The notes under the pieces: model-generated | Told to the model about the DNA's origin: nothing | What the model saw: the letters and a program-made list of their open reading frames with translations, nothing else | Databases searched by the model: none | DNA from: Burkholderia sp. 4M9327F10 | GTDB lineage: Bacteria; Pseudomonadota; Gammaproteobacteria; Burkholderiales; Burkholderiaceae | Length of the DNA: 64,000 nucleotides | Assembly: GCF_005503145.1 (NCBI RefSeq) | Contig: NZ_SCNV01000007.1 | Location: 175,781-239,780 of the forward strand | Reading direction: 5' to 3' | Translations under genes and position numbers: made by a program | Part shown: one piece after another, positions 6,545 to 16,610 of the stretch | How positions within the stretch are numbered: position 1 is the stretch's first letter | How the letters are laid out: every line of letters starts with the position of its first letter

Positions 6545-8308
6545 ATGAATATGCCCAGCGCGGAATTCTCCACGTCGGATACGACTTCCCATCGCGAAAC
6601 TGACTCTATCGGCGCCACCGTGCTCATGCGCGCACTGGCCGACGAAGACGTCGAGTTTGTCTGGGGCTATCCTGGCGGCTCGGTACTCTACATCTACGAC
6701 GAGCTGTACAAGCAGGACAAATTCCAGCACGTTCTCGTGCGCCACGAACAAGCCGCAGTCCATGCCGCCGACGCCTATGCGCGTTCCACGGGCAAGGTCG
6801 GCGTCTGTCTCGTGACCTCCGGCCCCGGCGTCACCAATGCGGTGACCGGCATCGCCACCGCCTACATGGATTCGATCCCGCTAGTGGTGATCAGCGGCCA
6901 GGTGCCGACTGCCGCCATCGGCCAGGATGCGTTCCAGGAGTGCGACACGGTCGGCATCACGCGTCCCTGCGTGAAGCACAACTTCCTTGTGAAGGACGTG
7001 CGCGACCTCGCCGCGACTGTCAAAAAAGCGTTCTATATCGCCCGTACCGGCCGGCCCGGCCCGGTGCTGATCGACATTCCGAAAGACGTGTCGAAGACGC
7101 CTTGCCAGTACGAACCGCTCAAGAGCGTGTCGCTGCGCTCCTACAACCCAGTGACGAAGGGCCACTCCGGCCAGATCCGCAAGGCGGTGTCCCTGCTGCT
7201 CGGCGCGAAGCGTCCGTATATCTACACCGGCGGCGGCATCATCCTCGCGGATGCGGCGCGTGAGCTGAACCAGTTCGCCGATCTGCTCGGCTACCCCGTC
7301 ACCAATACGTTGATGGGTCTCGGCGGCTACCGCGCGAGCGACAAGAAATTCCTCGGCATGCTCGGCATGCACGGCACGTTCGAAGCCAACATGGCCATGC
7401 AGCACTGCGACGTGCTGATCGCCATCGGCGCGCGCTTCGACGACCGTGTGATCGGCGATCCGGCGCACTTCTCGTCGCGGCCGCGCAAGATCATCCATAT
7501 CGACATCGATCCGTCCTCCATCTCCAAGCGCGTCAAGGTCGACATTCCTATCGTCGGCGACGTCAAGGAAGTGCTCAAGGAGCTGATCGAGCAGTTGCAG
7601 ACGGCCGAGCATGGCCCCGACACCGCGGCGCTTGCCGACTGGTGGAAGGACATCGAAGGCTGGCGCGCCAAAGACTGCCTGAAGTTCGACCGCAAGAGCG
7701 ACATCATCAAGCCGCAGTACGTGGTGGAAAAGGCCTACGAACTCACCGACGGCAATGCCTTCGTGTGTTCGGACGTCGGCCAGCACCAGATGTGGGCGGC
7801 ACAGTTCTATCGCTTCAACAAGCCGCGCCGCTGGATCAATTCCGGTGGCCTCGGCACGATGGGCTTCGGCCTGCCGGCGGCGATGGGCGTGAAGATGGCG
7901 CACCCGGACGACGACGTGCTCTGCATCACGGGCGAAGGCTCGATCCAGATGTGCATTCAGGAACTCTCGACCTGCAAGCAGTACGAGACGCCCATCAAGA
8001 TCATTTCGCTGAACAACCGCTATCTGGGCATGGTGCGCCAGTGGCAGCAGATCGAATACAGCAAGCGCTATTCGCATTCGTACATGGATGCGCTGCCGGA
8101 TTTCGTGAAGCTCGCCGAGGCCTATGGCCATGTGGGGATGCGCATCGAGAGGACCGCGGACGTCGAGCCGGCGCTGAAGGAAGCGCTGCGCCTGAAGGAT
8201 CGCACGGTGTTTCTCGACTTCCAGACCGATCCGACCGAAAACGTCTGGCCAATGGTTCAGGCCGGCAAGGGCATCACGGAGATGCTGCTCGGTTCGGAAG
8301 ATCTATAA
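6545..8308 (+). CDS. ilvB: Acetolactate synthase, large (catalytic) subunit
   Basis: 587 aa, normal length. It condenses pyruvate with pyruvate or 2-oxobutyrate, the first common step of valine, leucine and isoleucine synthesis, using ThDP and FAD. Visible signatures are the N-terminal ThDP Glu loop (EFVWGYPGGSV, RHEQAAVHAADAYAR), the central FAD domain, and the C-terminal ThDP/Mg motif GEGSIQMCIQE...LNN. AAAGGTGA provides a Shine-Dalgarno sequence, with several closely spaced ATGs (6541, 6545, 6551) of which only 6545 and 6551 are in frame. ilvH and ilvC follow on the same strand. Confidence 0.97.
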   Translation: MNMPSAEFSTSDTTSHRETDSIGATVLMRALADEDVEFVWGYPGGSVLYIYDELYKQDKFQHVLVRHEQAAVHAADAYARSTGKVGVCLVTSGPGVTNAVTGIATAYMDSIPLVVISGQVPTAAIGQDAFQECDTVGITRPCVKHNFLVKDVRDLAATVKKAFYIARTGRPGPVLIDIPKDVSKTPCQYEPLKSVSLRSYNPVTKGHSGQIRKAVSLLLGAKRPYIYTGGGIILADAARELNQFADLLGYPVTNTLMGLGGYRASDKKFLGMLGMHGTFEANMAMQHCDVLIAIGARFDDRVIGDPAHFSSRPRKIIHIDIDPSSISKRVKVDIPIVGDVKEVLKELIEQLQTAEHGPDTAALADWWKDIEGWRAKDCLKFDRKSDIIKPQYVVEKAYELTDGNAFVCSDVGQHQMWAAQFYRFNKPRRWINSGGLGTMGFGLPAAMGVKMAHPDDDVLCITGEGSIQMCIQELSTCKQYETPIKIISLNNRYLGMVRQWQQIEYSKRYSHSYMDALPDFVKLAEAYGHVGMRIERTADVEPALKEALRLKDRTVFLDFQTDPTENVWPMVQAGKGITEMLLGSEDL

Positions 8309-8325
8309 CGACGGTTCTCGAGCGT

Positions 8326-8370
8326 CGGCTTCGTCCTGCGCGCCTTCACAAAAGGCGAGGGCGGACGAGG
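8326..8370 (+). ncRNA. Structured leader between ilvB and ilvH (possible ilvH RNA motif)
   Basis: The 114-nt spacer holds a two-tier hairpin: outer stem CTTCGTCC/GGACGAGG (8329-8336 with 8363-8370, one G-U) and inner stem CGCCTT/AAGGCG (8341-8346 with 8352-8357) around a CACAA loop. An 'ilvH RNA motif' upstream of this gene in Betaproteobacteria has been described by comparative genomics. Position and organism fit, but the covariance model was not checked. Confidence 0.5.
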
Positions 8371-8422
8371 CGGCGCGAACCGGCTCGCATACGTCGACAA
8401 AACATCTGGAAGAAGCGAAATC

Positions 8423-8914
8423 ATGAGACACATTATTTCCGTCCTGCTGGAAAACGAACCGGGCGCGCTCTCGCGCGTGGTCGGCCTCTTTTCCGCACGC
8501 GGGTACAACATTGAAACCTTGACGGTGGCCCCGACCGAAGACCATTCGCTGTCGCGCCTGACCATCGTTTCCATTGGCTCGGATGACGTGATCGAACAGA
8601 TCACGAAGCATTTGAACCGCCTGATCGAGGTGGTGAAAGTGGTCGACCTGACCGAGGGCGCCCACATCGAACGCGAGCTGATGTTGATCAAGGTAAGGGC
8701 GGTCGGCAAGGAACGTGAAGAGATGAAGCGGATGTCGGATATTTTCCGCGGCCGTATCATCGACGTCACCGAAAAGACCTATACGATCGAACTGACGGGC
8801 GCGAGCGACAAGCTCGATGCCTTCATCGAAGGGCTCGACGCCACCGCGATTCTCGAAACGGTCCGCACGGGCAGCTCGGGGATCGGCCGCGGCGAACGCA
8901 TTCTGAAGGTCTGA
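8423..8914 (+). CDS. ilvH: Acetolactate synthase, small (regulatory) subunit
   Basis: 163 aa. The N-terminal ACT domain is clear (MRHIISVLLENEPGALSRVVGLFSARGYNIETLTVAPT), followed by the C-terminal regulatory domain. It binds the catalytic subunit and confers valine feedback inhibition. It lies 114 nt after ilvB, across a structured spacer. Confidence 0.96.
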   Translation: MRHIISVLLENEPGALSRVVGLFSARGYNIETLTVAPTEDHSLSRLTIVSIGSDDVIEQITKHLNRLIEVVKVVDLTEGAHIERELMLIKVRAVGKEREEMKRMSDIFRGRIIDVTEKTYTIELTGASDKLDAFIEGLDATAILETVRTGSSGIGRGERILKV

Positions 8915-8987
8915 CGCCGGATCTGATTTATCGATCGAGGCCGGGCAGCGCCTGCACTCGCCCGGCCATGCAACACCGAAGCACTAA

Positions 8988-10046
<1,059 letters not shown>

Positions 10047-10100
10047 GCCAGTTGTCACTCTTGCCTCGCGCGGCGGCCCGCCGCGCGCGCCTGGCATGTC

Positions 10101-10140
10101 AAAAAGCCGCTCAAGGGTGCTGAACCCTGGGCGGCTTTTG
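10101..10140 (+). terminator. Rho-independent terminator after ilvC
   Basis: AAAAGCCGC...GCGGCTTTTG hairpin with an additional inner AGGGT/ACCCT pairing, ending in a T run. It lies 55 bp past the ilvC stop and closes the ilvBHC operon. Confidence 0.85.
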
Positions 10141-10181
10141 CTATCCTACGGTTTTACAAAAATACAGAAGTCCATCCATCC

Positions 10182-10826
10182 ATGAATTACCCTCATCCGA
10201 TCATCGCGCGCGAAGGCTGGCCATTTATCGCCATCGCGGCCGTCGTTGCGTTGTTGATCCATGCCTTCGCGGGATTCGGCTTTGCCTGGCCGTTCTGGCT
10301 GCTGCTGATCTTCGTCGTACAGTTCTTCCGCGATCCGGCGCGTCCGATTCCCTCGCAAGCCAACGCCGTGCTGTGCCCGGCGGACGGCCGCATCGTCGCC
10401 GTCGAAACGGCGCACGATCCGTATGCCAATCGTGAAGCGCTGAAAATCAGCGTGTTCATGAACGTGTTCAATGTCCACTCGCAACGCTCGCCGGTGGACG
10501 GTGCGATTTCGAAGGTCGAATATTTCCCGGGCGCGTATCTGAACGCCGCCGTGGACAAGGCATCGACCGAAAACGAGCGGAACGCGCTGGTGATCGAAAC
10601 CGCCAGCGGCCATACCGTGACTTCGGTGCAGATTGCCGGGTTGATCGCCCGCCGCATTCTTTGTTACGTGCGCGCCGGCGAGCCGCTCACGCGCGGCCAG
10701 CGCTACGGCTTCATCCGTTTCGGCTCGCGCGTCGACGTGTATCTGCCGGTGGGCAGCCGCCCGCGCGTGTCGATCGGCGAAAAGGTTTCGGCGTCGTCGA
10801 CGATTCTGGCTGAACTCGAACTGTAA
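10182..10826 (+). CDS. psd: Phosphatidylserine decarboxylase proenzyme
   Basis: 214 aa, the short archaeal/alpha-type form. An N-terminal membrane segment (about 16-48) is followed by [15 protein letters not shown]. The self-cleavage site is Gly181-Ser182 ([11 protein letters not shown]), where Ser becomes the pyruvoyl cofactor of the alpha chain. It makes phosphatidylethanolamine from phosphatidylserine at the inner membrane. pssA follows 23 bp downstream, so the two consecutive enzymes are co-expressed. Confidence 0.95.
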   Translation: MNYPHPIIAREGWPFIAIAAVVALLIHAFAGFGFAWPFWLLLIFVVQFFRDPARPIPSQANAVLCPADGRIVAVETAHDPYANREALKISVFMNVFNVHSQRSPVDGAISKVEYFPGAYLNAAVDKASTENERNALVIETASGHTVTSVQIAGLIARRILCYVRAGEPLTRGQRYGFIRFGSRVDVYLPVGSRPRVSIGEKVSASSTILAELEL

Positions 10827-10849
10827 AGCGGCACCAAGGAGGTTTTCCG

Positions 10850-11719
10850 ATGGCCGCATTCAAGCGTCGTCCCCGTAACAACGCTGCCCCGCAGCCGCGG
10901 CCGTTTCGCCGCAACAAGCCGATGGTGCAGGAAGCGGTGCCGATCGACAGCCGCCGCGCTGCGCGTCAGCAATTTCTGAGGAAGCGCGGCATTTACCTGC
11001 TGCCCAACTCGTTTACCACTGCGGCGCTGTTCTGCGGCTTCTTCGCGGTGGTACAGGCCATGAACGTGCGCTTCGAGGTCGCCGCGATTGCGATTTTCGT
11101 CGCCATGGTGCTCGACGGCATGGACGGCCGCGTCGCGCGGATGACGCATACGCAAAGCGCGTTCGGCGAGCAGTTCGACAGCCTCTCGGACATGGTGTCG
11201 TTCGGCGTTGCGCCGGCGCTCGTCATGTACGAGTGGGTGCTGAAGGACCTGGGCCGCTGGGGCTGGCTCGCGGCGTTCGTCTATTGCTCGGGCGCCGCGC
11301 TGCGTCTGGCGCGCTTCAATACGAATATCGGCGTGGTCGACAAACGCTTTTTCCAGGGTATGCCGAGCCCGGCCGCTGCGGCGCTGATTGCCGGTTTTGT
11401 GTGGCTCGCTACTGACAACCGCGTGCCGGTCAAGCTGGTCTGGCTGCCGTGGGTCGCCTTCGTGCTGACCATCTACGCCGGTGTGACGATGGTGTCGAAC
11501 GCGCCGTTCTACAGCGGCAAGGCGCTCGATGTGCGGCACCGGGTGCCGTTCGGCGTGATCCTGCTGGTGGTGATGGCGTTCGTGCTGGTGTCGTCCGATC
11601 CGCCGCTGATGCTGTTCGGCCTGTTTGTCCTGTATGGCCTGTCGGGCTATGTGTTCTGGGGCTATCAGGCCTTGCGGGGCAGGGCCAATCCGGCCCGCTC
11701 GGTGCAGCGCGAGCGCTGA
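10850..11719 (+). CDS. pssA: CDP-diacylglycerol-serine O-phosphatidyltransferase
   Basis: 289 aa. A basic cytosolic N terminus of ~45 aa precedes multiple TM helices. The CDP-alcohol phosphatidyltransferase motif D-G-x2-D-G-x2-A-R-x8-G-x3-D-x3-D is complete at residues 89-114 (LDGMDGRVAR...FGEQFDSLSD). It makes phosphatidylserine, the substrate of the upstream psd product. AAGGAGG gives a strong ribosome binding site. Confidence 0.95.
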   Translation: MAAFKRRPRNNAAPQPRPFRRNKPMVQEAVPIDSRRAARQQFLRKRGIYLLPNSFTTAALFCGFFAVVQAMNVRFEVAAIAIFVAMVLDGMDGRVARMTHTQSAFGEQFDSLSDMVSFGVAPALVMYEWVLKDLGRWGWLAAFVYCSGAALRLARFNTNIGVVDKRFFQGMPSPAAAALIAGFVWLATDNRVPVKLVWLPWVAFVLTIYAGVTMVSNAPFYSGKALDVRHRVPFGVILLVVMAFVLVSSDPPLMLFGLFVLYGLSGYVFWGYQALRGRANPARSVQRER

Positions 11720-11781
11720 CAACCCCCCGGTCCGCTTGCTGGCCCGCTGAAGGCGATTTGCTGGCGGAGCGGGAAAGATCG

Positions 11782-11809
11782 AAACGGCGGCCTCCGGGCT
11801 GCCGTTTTT
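11782..11809 (+). terminator. Rho-independent terminator after pssA
   Basis: AAACGGC...GCCGTTTTTC hairpin about 60 bp past pssA. It separates psd-pssA from the leuA promoter. Confidence 0.75.
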
Positions 11810-11859
11810 CGTTGCGGCACACATCTTTCTGCCCGCCTTTGGGGCGGGAATCAAGCCAA

Positions 11860-11888
11860 TTGCGCGATTTTCCGAATGCCGCTATAGT
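11860..11888 (+). promoter_or_regulatory. Sigma70 promoter of the leuA leader
   Basis: TTGCGC (11860-11865), a 17-bp spacer and TATAGT (11883-11888). The expected start of transcription is 6-8 bp further on, at or beside the ATG of the leader peptide (11895). A GC-rich inverted repeat, CCCGCC/GGCGGG, lies just upstream (about 11830-11850). Confidence 0.75.
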
Positions 11889-11894
11889 CACCGG

Positions 11895-11978
11895 ATGGTT
11901 ACTTTTCAGTTCCCCTTCCAGTCTCTTCAAGCCGGTGCGCTGCTATGCGTGCTAGCGCTAGCGCGCCTACCGCGCTGA
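11895..11978 (+). CDS. leuL: leu operon leader peptide (attenuator peptide)
   Basis: A 27-aa ORF, MVTFQFPFQSLQAGALLCVLALARLPR, written here in parts because of its length: MVTFQFPFQSLQ then AGALLCVLALARLPR. The second half has five Leu in 11 residues; over the whole peptide the Leu codons are CTT, CTG and four rare CTA. There is no Shine-Dalgarno sequence, and the start codon coincides with the predicted transcript start, so it is probably read from a leaderless mRNA. Clustered rare codons for the pathway's end product, directly upstream of leuA and two alternative hairpins, are the signature of ribosome-mediated attenuation. Confidence 0.75.
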   Translation: MVTFQFPFQSLQAGALLCVLALARLPR

Positions 11979-12014
11979 TCGTTTTCGCCCCCCGTCTGCC
12001 TCGTTCGTTGTCTG

Positions 12015-12055
12015 GCGTCGCCTGCGGTGGCGCAAACAGCCGAATTGCGTTTTTC
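12015..12055 (+). promoter_or_regulatory. leuA attenuator: antiterminator and terminator hairpins
   Basis: Antiterminator stem GCGTCGCC (12015-12022) pairs with GGTGGCGC (12026-12033). Terminator stem GGCGCAA (12029-12035) pairs with TTGCGTT (12045-12051), followed by TTTC. They share bases 12029-12033 and cannot form together. They lie 37-77 nt after the leader peptide stop and 40 nt before leuA. The terminator stem has two G-U pairs and is moderate in strength. Confidence 0.65.
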
Positions 12056-12094
12056 GATCCCCCTATTTGACCGAATCCCCCCAGGAGACCCGAG

Positions 12095-13648
12095 ATGGCA
12101 GACAAACTGATCATTTTCGACACGACGTTGCGCGATGGCGAGCAATCGCCCGGTGCGTCGATGACGAAGGAAGAAAAAATCCGCATTGCCAAGCAGTTGG
12201 AGCGGATGAAGGTGGACGTCATCGAAGCCGGCTTCGCGGCCAGCTCGAACGGCGACTTCGACGCAATCCACACGATCGCCTCGATGATCAAGGACAGCAC
12301 GGTCTGTTCGCTCGCCCGCGCCAACGACAAGGACATCCAGCGCGCCGCCGACGCGCTGAAACCAGCCGATCATTTCCGCATCCACACGTTCATCGCAACG
12401 TCGCCGCTGCATATGGAAAAGAAGCTGCGCATGACACCGGACCAGGTGTTCGAGCAGGCCAAGCTGGCGGTGCGTTTTGCCCGCAAGTTCACTAATGACG
12501 TGGAATTCTCGCCGGAAGACGGCAGCCGCTCGGACATGGATTTCCTGTGCCGCGTGCTGGAAGCCGTGATCGCGGAAGGCGCCACGACCATCAATATCGC
12601 CGACACGGTCGGCTACGGCGTGCCGGAACTGTACGGCCAGCTCGTCAAGACGCTGCGCGAGCGGATTCCCAATTCGGACAAGGCGGTGTTCTCGGTGCAT
12701 TGCCACAACGACCTCGGCATGGCGGTGGCGAACTCGCTCGCCGGTGTGCAGATTGGCGGCGCGCGTCAGGTGGAGTGCACCATCAACGGCCTCGGCGAGC
12801 GCGCGGGCAATACCTCGCTCGAAGAAATCGTCATGGCGGTGAAGACCCGCAAGGATTACTTCGGTCTCGATCTCGGCATCGATACGACGCAGATCGTGCC
12901 GGCCTCGAAGCTCGTCTCGCAGATCACCGGTTTCGTGGTGCAGCCGAACAAGGCGGTGGTCGGCGCGAATGCGTTCGCGCACGCCTCGGGCATCCACCAG
13001 GACGGCGTGCTGAAGGCGCGCGACACCTACGAAATCATGCGTGCCGAAGATGTGGGCTGGAGCGCAAACAAGATCGTGCTCGGCAAGCTGTCGGGCCGCA
13101 ACGCGTTCAAGCAGCGCCTGCAGGAACTGGGCGTCGCGCTGGAGAGCGAAGGCGAATTGAACGCCGCGTTCGCCCGCTTCAAGGAACTGGCCGATCGCAA
13201 GGCGGAGATTTTCGACGAAGACATCATTGCGATCGTCACCGAAGAATCCGCGGAAGCCCAGGAGAAAGAGCACTACAAGTTCCTGTCGCTGTCGCAGCAC
13301 TCGGAAACCGGCGAGCAGCCGCATGCGCGCATCGTGTTCACGGTGGAAGGCAAGGAAGTGACCGGTGAGGCGCGCGGCAACGGCCCGGTGGACGCAACGC
13401 TCAACGCGATTGAAACGGAAGTCGGCAGCGGCTCCGAACTGCTGCTGTACTCGGTGAACGCGATTACCACCGGCACCCAGGCGCAGGGCGAAGTGACGGT
13501 GCGGCTGTCCAAGAGCGGACGCATCGTCAACGGCGTCGGCACCGATCCGGATATCGTCGCGGCATCCGCGAAGGCCTATATTTCGGCGCTCAACAAGCTC
13601 TATTCGAACGTCGACAAGCTCAATCCGCAGCGTTCAGAAGGCGTGTAA
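12095..13648 (+). CDS. leuA: 2-isopropylmalate synthase
   Basis: 517 aa. It condenses acetyl-CoA and 2-oxoisovalerate, the first committed step of leucine synthesis. The N-terminal TIM barrel shows [14 protein letters not shown] (near residue 9) and the metal site [16 protein letters not shown]. The C-terminal LeuA dimer domain ([14 protein letters not shown]...) is the leucine feedback site. CAGGAG precedes the ATG. Expression is probably controlled by the upstream attenuator. Confidence 0.96.
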   Translation: MADKLIIFDTTLRDGEQSPGASMTKEEKIRIAKQLERMKVDVIEAGFAASSNGDFDAIHTIASMIKDSTVCSLARANDKDIQRAADALKPADHFRIHTFIATSPLHMEKKLRMTPDQVFEQAKLAVRFARKFTNDVEFSPEDGSRSDMDFLCRVLEAVIAEGATTINIADTVGYGVPELYGQLVKTLRERIPNSDKAVFSVHCHNDLGMAVANSLAGVQIGGARQVECTINGLGERAGNTSLEEIVMAVKTRKDYFGLDLGIDTTQIVPASKLVSQITGFVVQPNKAVVGANAFAHASGIHQDGVLKARDTYEIMRAEDVGWSANKIVLGKLSGRNAFKQRLQELGVALESEGELNAAFARFKELADRKAEIFDEDIIAIVTEESAEAQEKEHYKFLSLSQHSETGEQPHARIVFTVEGKEVTGEARGNGPVDATLNAIETEVGSGSELLLYSVNAITTGTQAQGEVTVRLSKSGRIVNGVGTDPDIVAASAKAYISALNKLYSNVDKLNPQRSEGV

Positions 13649-13685
13649 GGCAGGCGGCGCTATCCGCGCCACGGCACAACAGCAA

Positions 13686-13720
13686 AAGGCCCTCGCCACA
13701 CAATGGCGAGGGCCTTGTTG
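13686..13720. terminator. Bidirectional terminator between leuA and the lipoprotein gene
   Basis: A perfect 13-bp stem, AAGGCCCTCGCCA/TGGCGAGGGCCTT, with a short loop. It serves the converging leuA and 13762-14319 genes. Confidence 0.85.
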
Positions 13721-13761
13721 CATCTGCTCTTCAAATGCCGGGTTGCGCGGGGGCGGCGAGC

Positions 13762-14319
13762 TTAGAAGAAGCTGCGGCGATCCGGATCGTGCAGCGGATC
13801 GGGTGATTTCTGCGTGGTCCGTAGCAGCCCCTGATCGTCGAAGTAGAAGCTGTACATCATGTACCAGACGTTGTCTTCCAGGTAGCGGTAGGTCCAGACC
13901 TCGCGTTTCATGAGCGGGAAGTAGGAGGTCTCCTCCGGGCGGCCGAAATTGACCAGCACGTCGCTCTTGGTCCACTTGCCGATTTCCGCCTTGTAGAACT
14001 CGTTGGGCTGCAGCACCTGGCGCACGCTGACAATCTTGCCGGAGCCGTCGATGTCCGCGGCGGTGGTGGTTTCGCCCATCGGCTGGGTCGGCCACATCAG
14101 GCGCTTGCCGCCGTTGGGCAGATCGTAGACTTCGCGCGGGGCGCCGAGCCTCGCGACGATGGCCGATTCGTCGTCACCCTGCTGGAACTGCTGCCATGGC
14201 TGGGCGCAGCCCGCTAGCAGCAAAGCTGTGAGGCTCGCCAGCGCAGCGCGCTGCAGATGCCCGCGCCGCCTTGCCGACGCGCTGGTCGTCGCGAACGCGG
14301 ATGTGAGGCGGGTAAGCAT
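13762..14319 (-). CDS. Putative outer-membrane lipoprotein
   Basis: 185 aa. The start at 14319 is set by GGAGG five bases upstream of the ATG; an upstream in-frame ATG at 14367 lacks this. The signal peptide ends in a lipobox, LLAGC, with Cys38 as the lipidated residue. The mature part has ESAIVARLGAPREVYDLPNGGKRLMW, similar in style to SmpA/BamE-fold small lipoproteins, but I cannot assign the family. It converges with leuA. Confidence 0.8.
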   Translation of the reverse strand: MLTRLTSAFATTSASARRRGHLQRAALASLTALLLAGCAQPWQQFQQGDDESAIVARLGAPREVYDLPNGGKRLMWPTQPMGETTTAADIDGSGKIVSVRQVLQPNEFYKAEIGKWTKSDVLVNFGRPEETSYFPLMKREVWTYRYLEDNVWYMMYSFYFDDQGLLRTTQKSPDPLHDPDRRSFF

Positions 14320-14534
14320 GAATTCCTCCGATGGCATTAGATGATGGTTTTTATCATCGAGACGCAATATTTTGACACGCGCGGCGGCAAAAGATTGTGT
14401 GGATCGCGCGATCGGGCTGGCCGCAGCGCCTCATCGCACGACGCCGGTAAAGTGTTAACGAGCGGCCGTGCTTGCTTATTCCAGGCCACGCATCCTATGA
14501 TCCGCGCTTCATACGAGATGCAAAGGAGCTGCGC

Positions 14535-15857
14535 ATGGCGGCGAAGTGGGGGCGTGCCGCGGTGGCGGCGCTGGCGGTAGCAGTGACGGCGGTGGTGGGG
14601 ACGGCGGTGCTGGTGACGACGGCGGAGGCCGCCGCTGACGCCGGCGCGCAGTCGAGCCCGGCGCTGGCCGGCAAACCGGTCCAGTTAGCGCTGATCGAAG
14701 GCATGTCCGGCCCGTTTGCGAACGCGGGAGCGGCGGTGGAGCGCAATCTGCGCTTCGGCGTCGAACAGGTGAACGCCCGCGGCGGCGTCAGGCTGGCCGA
14801 CGGCGCGCATCCGCTCGAGCTGGTGGTGCTGGACAGCAAGGGCAGCACCGACGAGGCGCTGGTGCAGTTGCGCGCGGCGGCGGACCGCCATATCGGCTAC
14901 ATCCTGCAGGGCAACAGCTCGGCCGTGGCGGCGGCGCTGCTCGGTGCGATCGGGAAGCAGAACAGCCGCGAGCCGGACAACCAGGAAGTGTTCCTCAACT
15001 ACTCCGCCGACGATCCCGCGCTGACCAACGCCGGCTGCAGTTTCTGGCACTTCCGTTTCGACGCGCACGCGGGCATGCGTATGGACGCGCTTGCCGACGT
15101 GATCCAGCACGACCCGTCGGTCCGGAAGGTCTATCTGCTCAACCAGGACTACAGCTTCGGCCATGACGTCAGCGCGCTGGCGCGCTCGGCGCTGGCGGCC
15201 AAGCGCCCGGATATCGCGATTGTCGGCGATGAATTTCATCCGATTGGCCGCGTCAAGGATTTCGCCCCCTACATCGCCAAGATCCGCGCGAGCGGAGCCG
15301 ATGCGGTGATCACGGGCAACTGGGGCAACGATCTGACGCTGCTGGTCAAGGCCGCGCGCGAGCAGGGGCTCGACACCAAGTTCTACACCTTCTACGGCAA
15401 CAGCCTCGGGGCGCCGGCGGCGCTCGGCGAGGCTGGCGTGAAACGCGTGATCGCGGTGGCCGACTGGCATCCCAACGCGGGTGGCGCTGCCTCGGACGCG
15501 TGGTACAAGGCGTTCCGCGCCCACTACCCGGCTGCCCAGGACGACTATCCGGTGCTGCGCATGGAACTGCTGGTCGAGATGCTCGCCGCGGCCATGAACA
15601 AGGCCGGCAGCGCCCAGCCGGAGGCGGTCGCGAAGGCGCTGGAGGGGATGAAGTTCGATAACGGCTTCCACCCCTCGTGGATGCGCGCCGACGATCACCA
15701 GATGATCCAGCCCCTTTATGTGATGGAGATGGACAAGGCCGGCACGCCGGGCGTGCGCTTCGACAACGAGGGTTCTGGCTATGGCTTTCGTACCGTGCTG
15801 GCGTTGCCGCCCGAGCGGACCGTGCCGGCTACGACCTGCCGCATGACACGGCCTTGA
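14535..15857 (+). CDS. Periplasmic branched-chain amino acid-type ABC substrate-binding protein
   Basis: 440 aa, type I periplasmic binding fold of the LivK group. It has a signal peptide (residues 1 to about 33), then [24 protein letters not shown], a ligand-binding domain, and a hinge. AAAGGAG lies 6 nt before the chosen ATG. No permease or ATPase genes are adjacent, so it is an orphan binding protein. The ligand is unknown (branched-chain amino acids, amides or aromatic acids are all possible). Confidence 0.85.
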   Translation: MAAKWGRAAVAALAVAVTAVVGTAVLVTTAEAAADAGAQSSPALAGKPVQLALIEGMSGPFANAGAAVERNLRFGVEQVNARGGVRLADGAHPLELVVLDSKGSTDEALVQLRAAADRHIGYILQGNSSAVAAALLGAIGKQNSREPDNQEVFLNYSADDPALTNAGCSFWHFRFDAHAGMRMDALADVIQHDPSVRKVYLLNQDYSFGHDVSALARSALAAKRPDIAIVGDEFHPIGRVKDFAPYIAKIRASGADAVITGNWGNDLTLLVKAAREQGLDTKFYTFYGNSLGAPAALGEAGVKRVIAVADWHPNAGGAASDAWYKAFRAHYPAAQDDYPVLRMELLVEMLAAAMNKAGSAQPEAVAKALEGMKFDNGFHPSWMRADDHQMIQPLYVMEMDKAGTPGVRFDNEGSGYGFRTVLALPPERTVPATTCRMTRP

Positions 15858-16021
15858 GGCGCTGCTTTGGGCCAGCCGTCGAGCCGGCCCGCGCCCGCGA
15901 ATCCGGTCCGCCACAGCAGGGTTCGCGGCCGATTCAGGCTGTGCTACAATACGCCCCTCGTTGTAATCCACGGCACGGCCTTTCTTCCGTGACCGCCTGT
16001 CTAGTTCTCAAGGAAATTGAT

Positions 16022-16294
16022 ATGTCCGCAGTTGAAGCAAGCAAGAAGTCCGAAGTTGTTGCGCAATTTGCACGCGCTGCTAACGATACCGGCTCCCCCG
16101 AAGTTCAGGTCGCTCTGCTGACCACCCGCATCAATGAACTGACCGTTCACTTCAAGGCCCACACGAAGGACCACCACAGCCGCCGCGGTCTGCTGCGCAT
16201 GGTGAGCCGTCGTCGCAAGCTGCTCGACTACCTGAAGGGTAAGGACGCGGACCGTTACCGCGCACTGATCGAGAAGCTGGGTCTGCGTAAGTAA
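16022..16294 (+). CDS. rpsO: 30S ribosomal protein S15
   Basis: 90 aa, normal length. Conserved [19 protein letters not shown] and [21 protein letters not shown] bind 16S rRNA helices 20-22 in the platform. As in E. coli, pnp follows, after a terminator and a structured spacer. Confidence 0.98.
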   Translation: MSAVEASKKSEVVAQFARAANDTGSPEVQVALLTTRINELTVHFKAHTKDHHSRRGLLRMVSRRRKLLDYLKGKDADRYRALIEKLGLRK

Positions 16295-16324
16295 TTGGGC
16301 GCGCAGTAAGGCGCTCTCAGCAAG

Positions 16325-16367
16325 ATGCCTGTGTCAGTTTCACTGATACAGGCATTTTGTTTTTGCA
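16325..16367 (+). terminator. Terminator after rpsO
   Basis: ATGCCTGT-TCAG / TGA-ACAGGCAT hairpin followed by TTTTGTTTTT. It probably ends most rpsO transcripts, with readthrough into pnp possible. Confidence 0.85.
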
Positions 16368-16610
16368 CGGTGCGCTTCATGTGAGGCGTGCCGATAGTTG
16401 CCCGCGGTAGCGTGACGGTTCATGCGGCGGGCAACGCTCAACACAGCCGGGCTTCAGGGCAGAGCTTTGTGTCATTCCAGCGGTTCGCGCACGTACTCGA
16501 TGTAGGGCGTGGTTCTCTGGAATGGCATAACACTCCTCTTCCCATGTAGCACCGGTCCTGGCGTTGCCGCGCCGCTTCTGGTCCGCGCGGCATAACGATG
16601 GAGTGACAAA
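16368..16610 (+). ncRNA. Structured rpsO-pnp intergenic leader
   Basis: 243 nt without a coding sequence. Two long-range inverted repeats are visible: GTTGCCCGC/GCGGGCAAC (16397-16405 with 16427-16435) and ATTCCAG/CTGGAAT (16474-16480 with 16517-16523). In E. coli the pnp leader forms an RNase III-cleaved stem used for autoregulation by PNPase. An equivalent role here is inferred from position. Confidence 0.45.

Noticed and set aside
11945..12070. 41-codon ORF overlapping the leu leader peptide in another frame
   Set aside because: Few Leu codons and no Shine-Dalgarno; the 27-codon Leu-rich ORF explains the region better.
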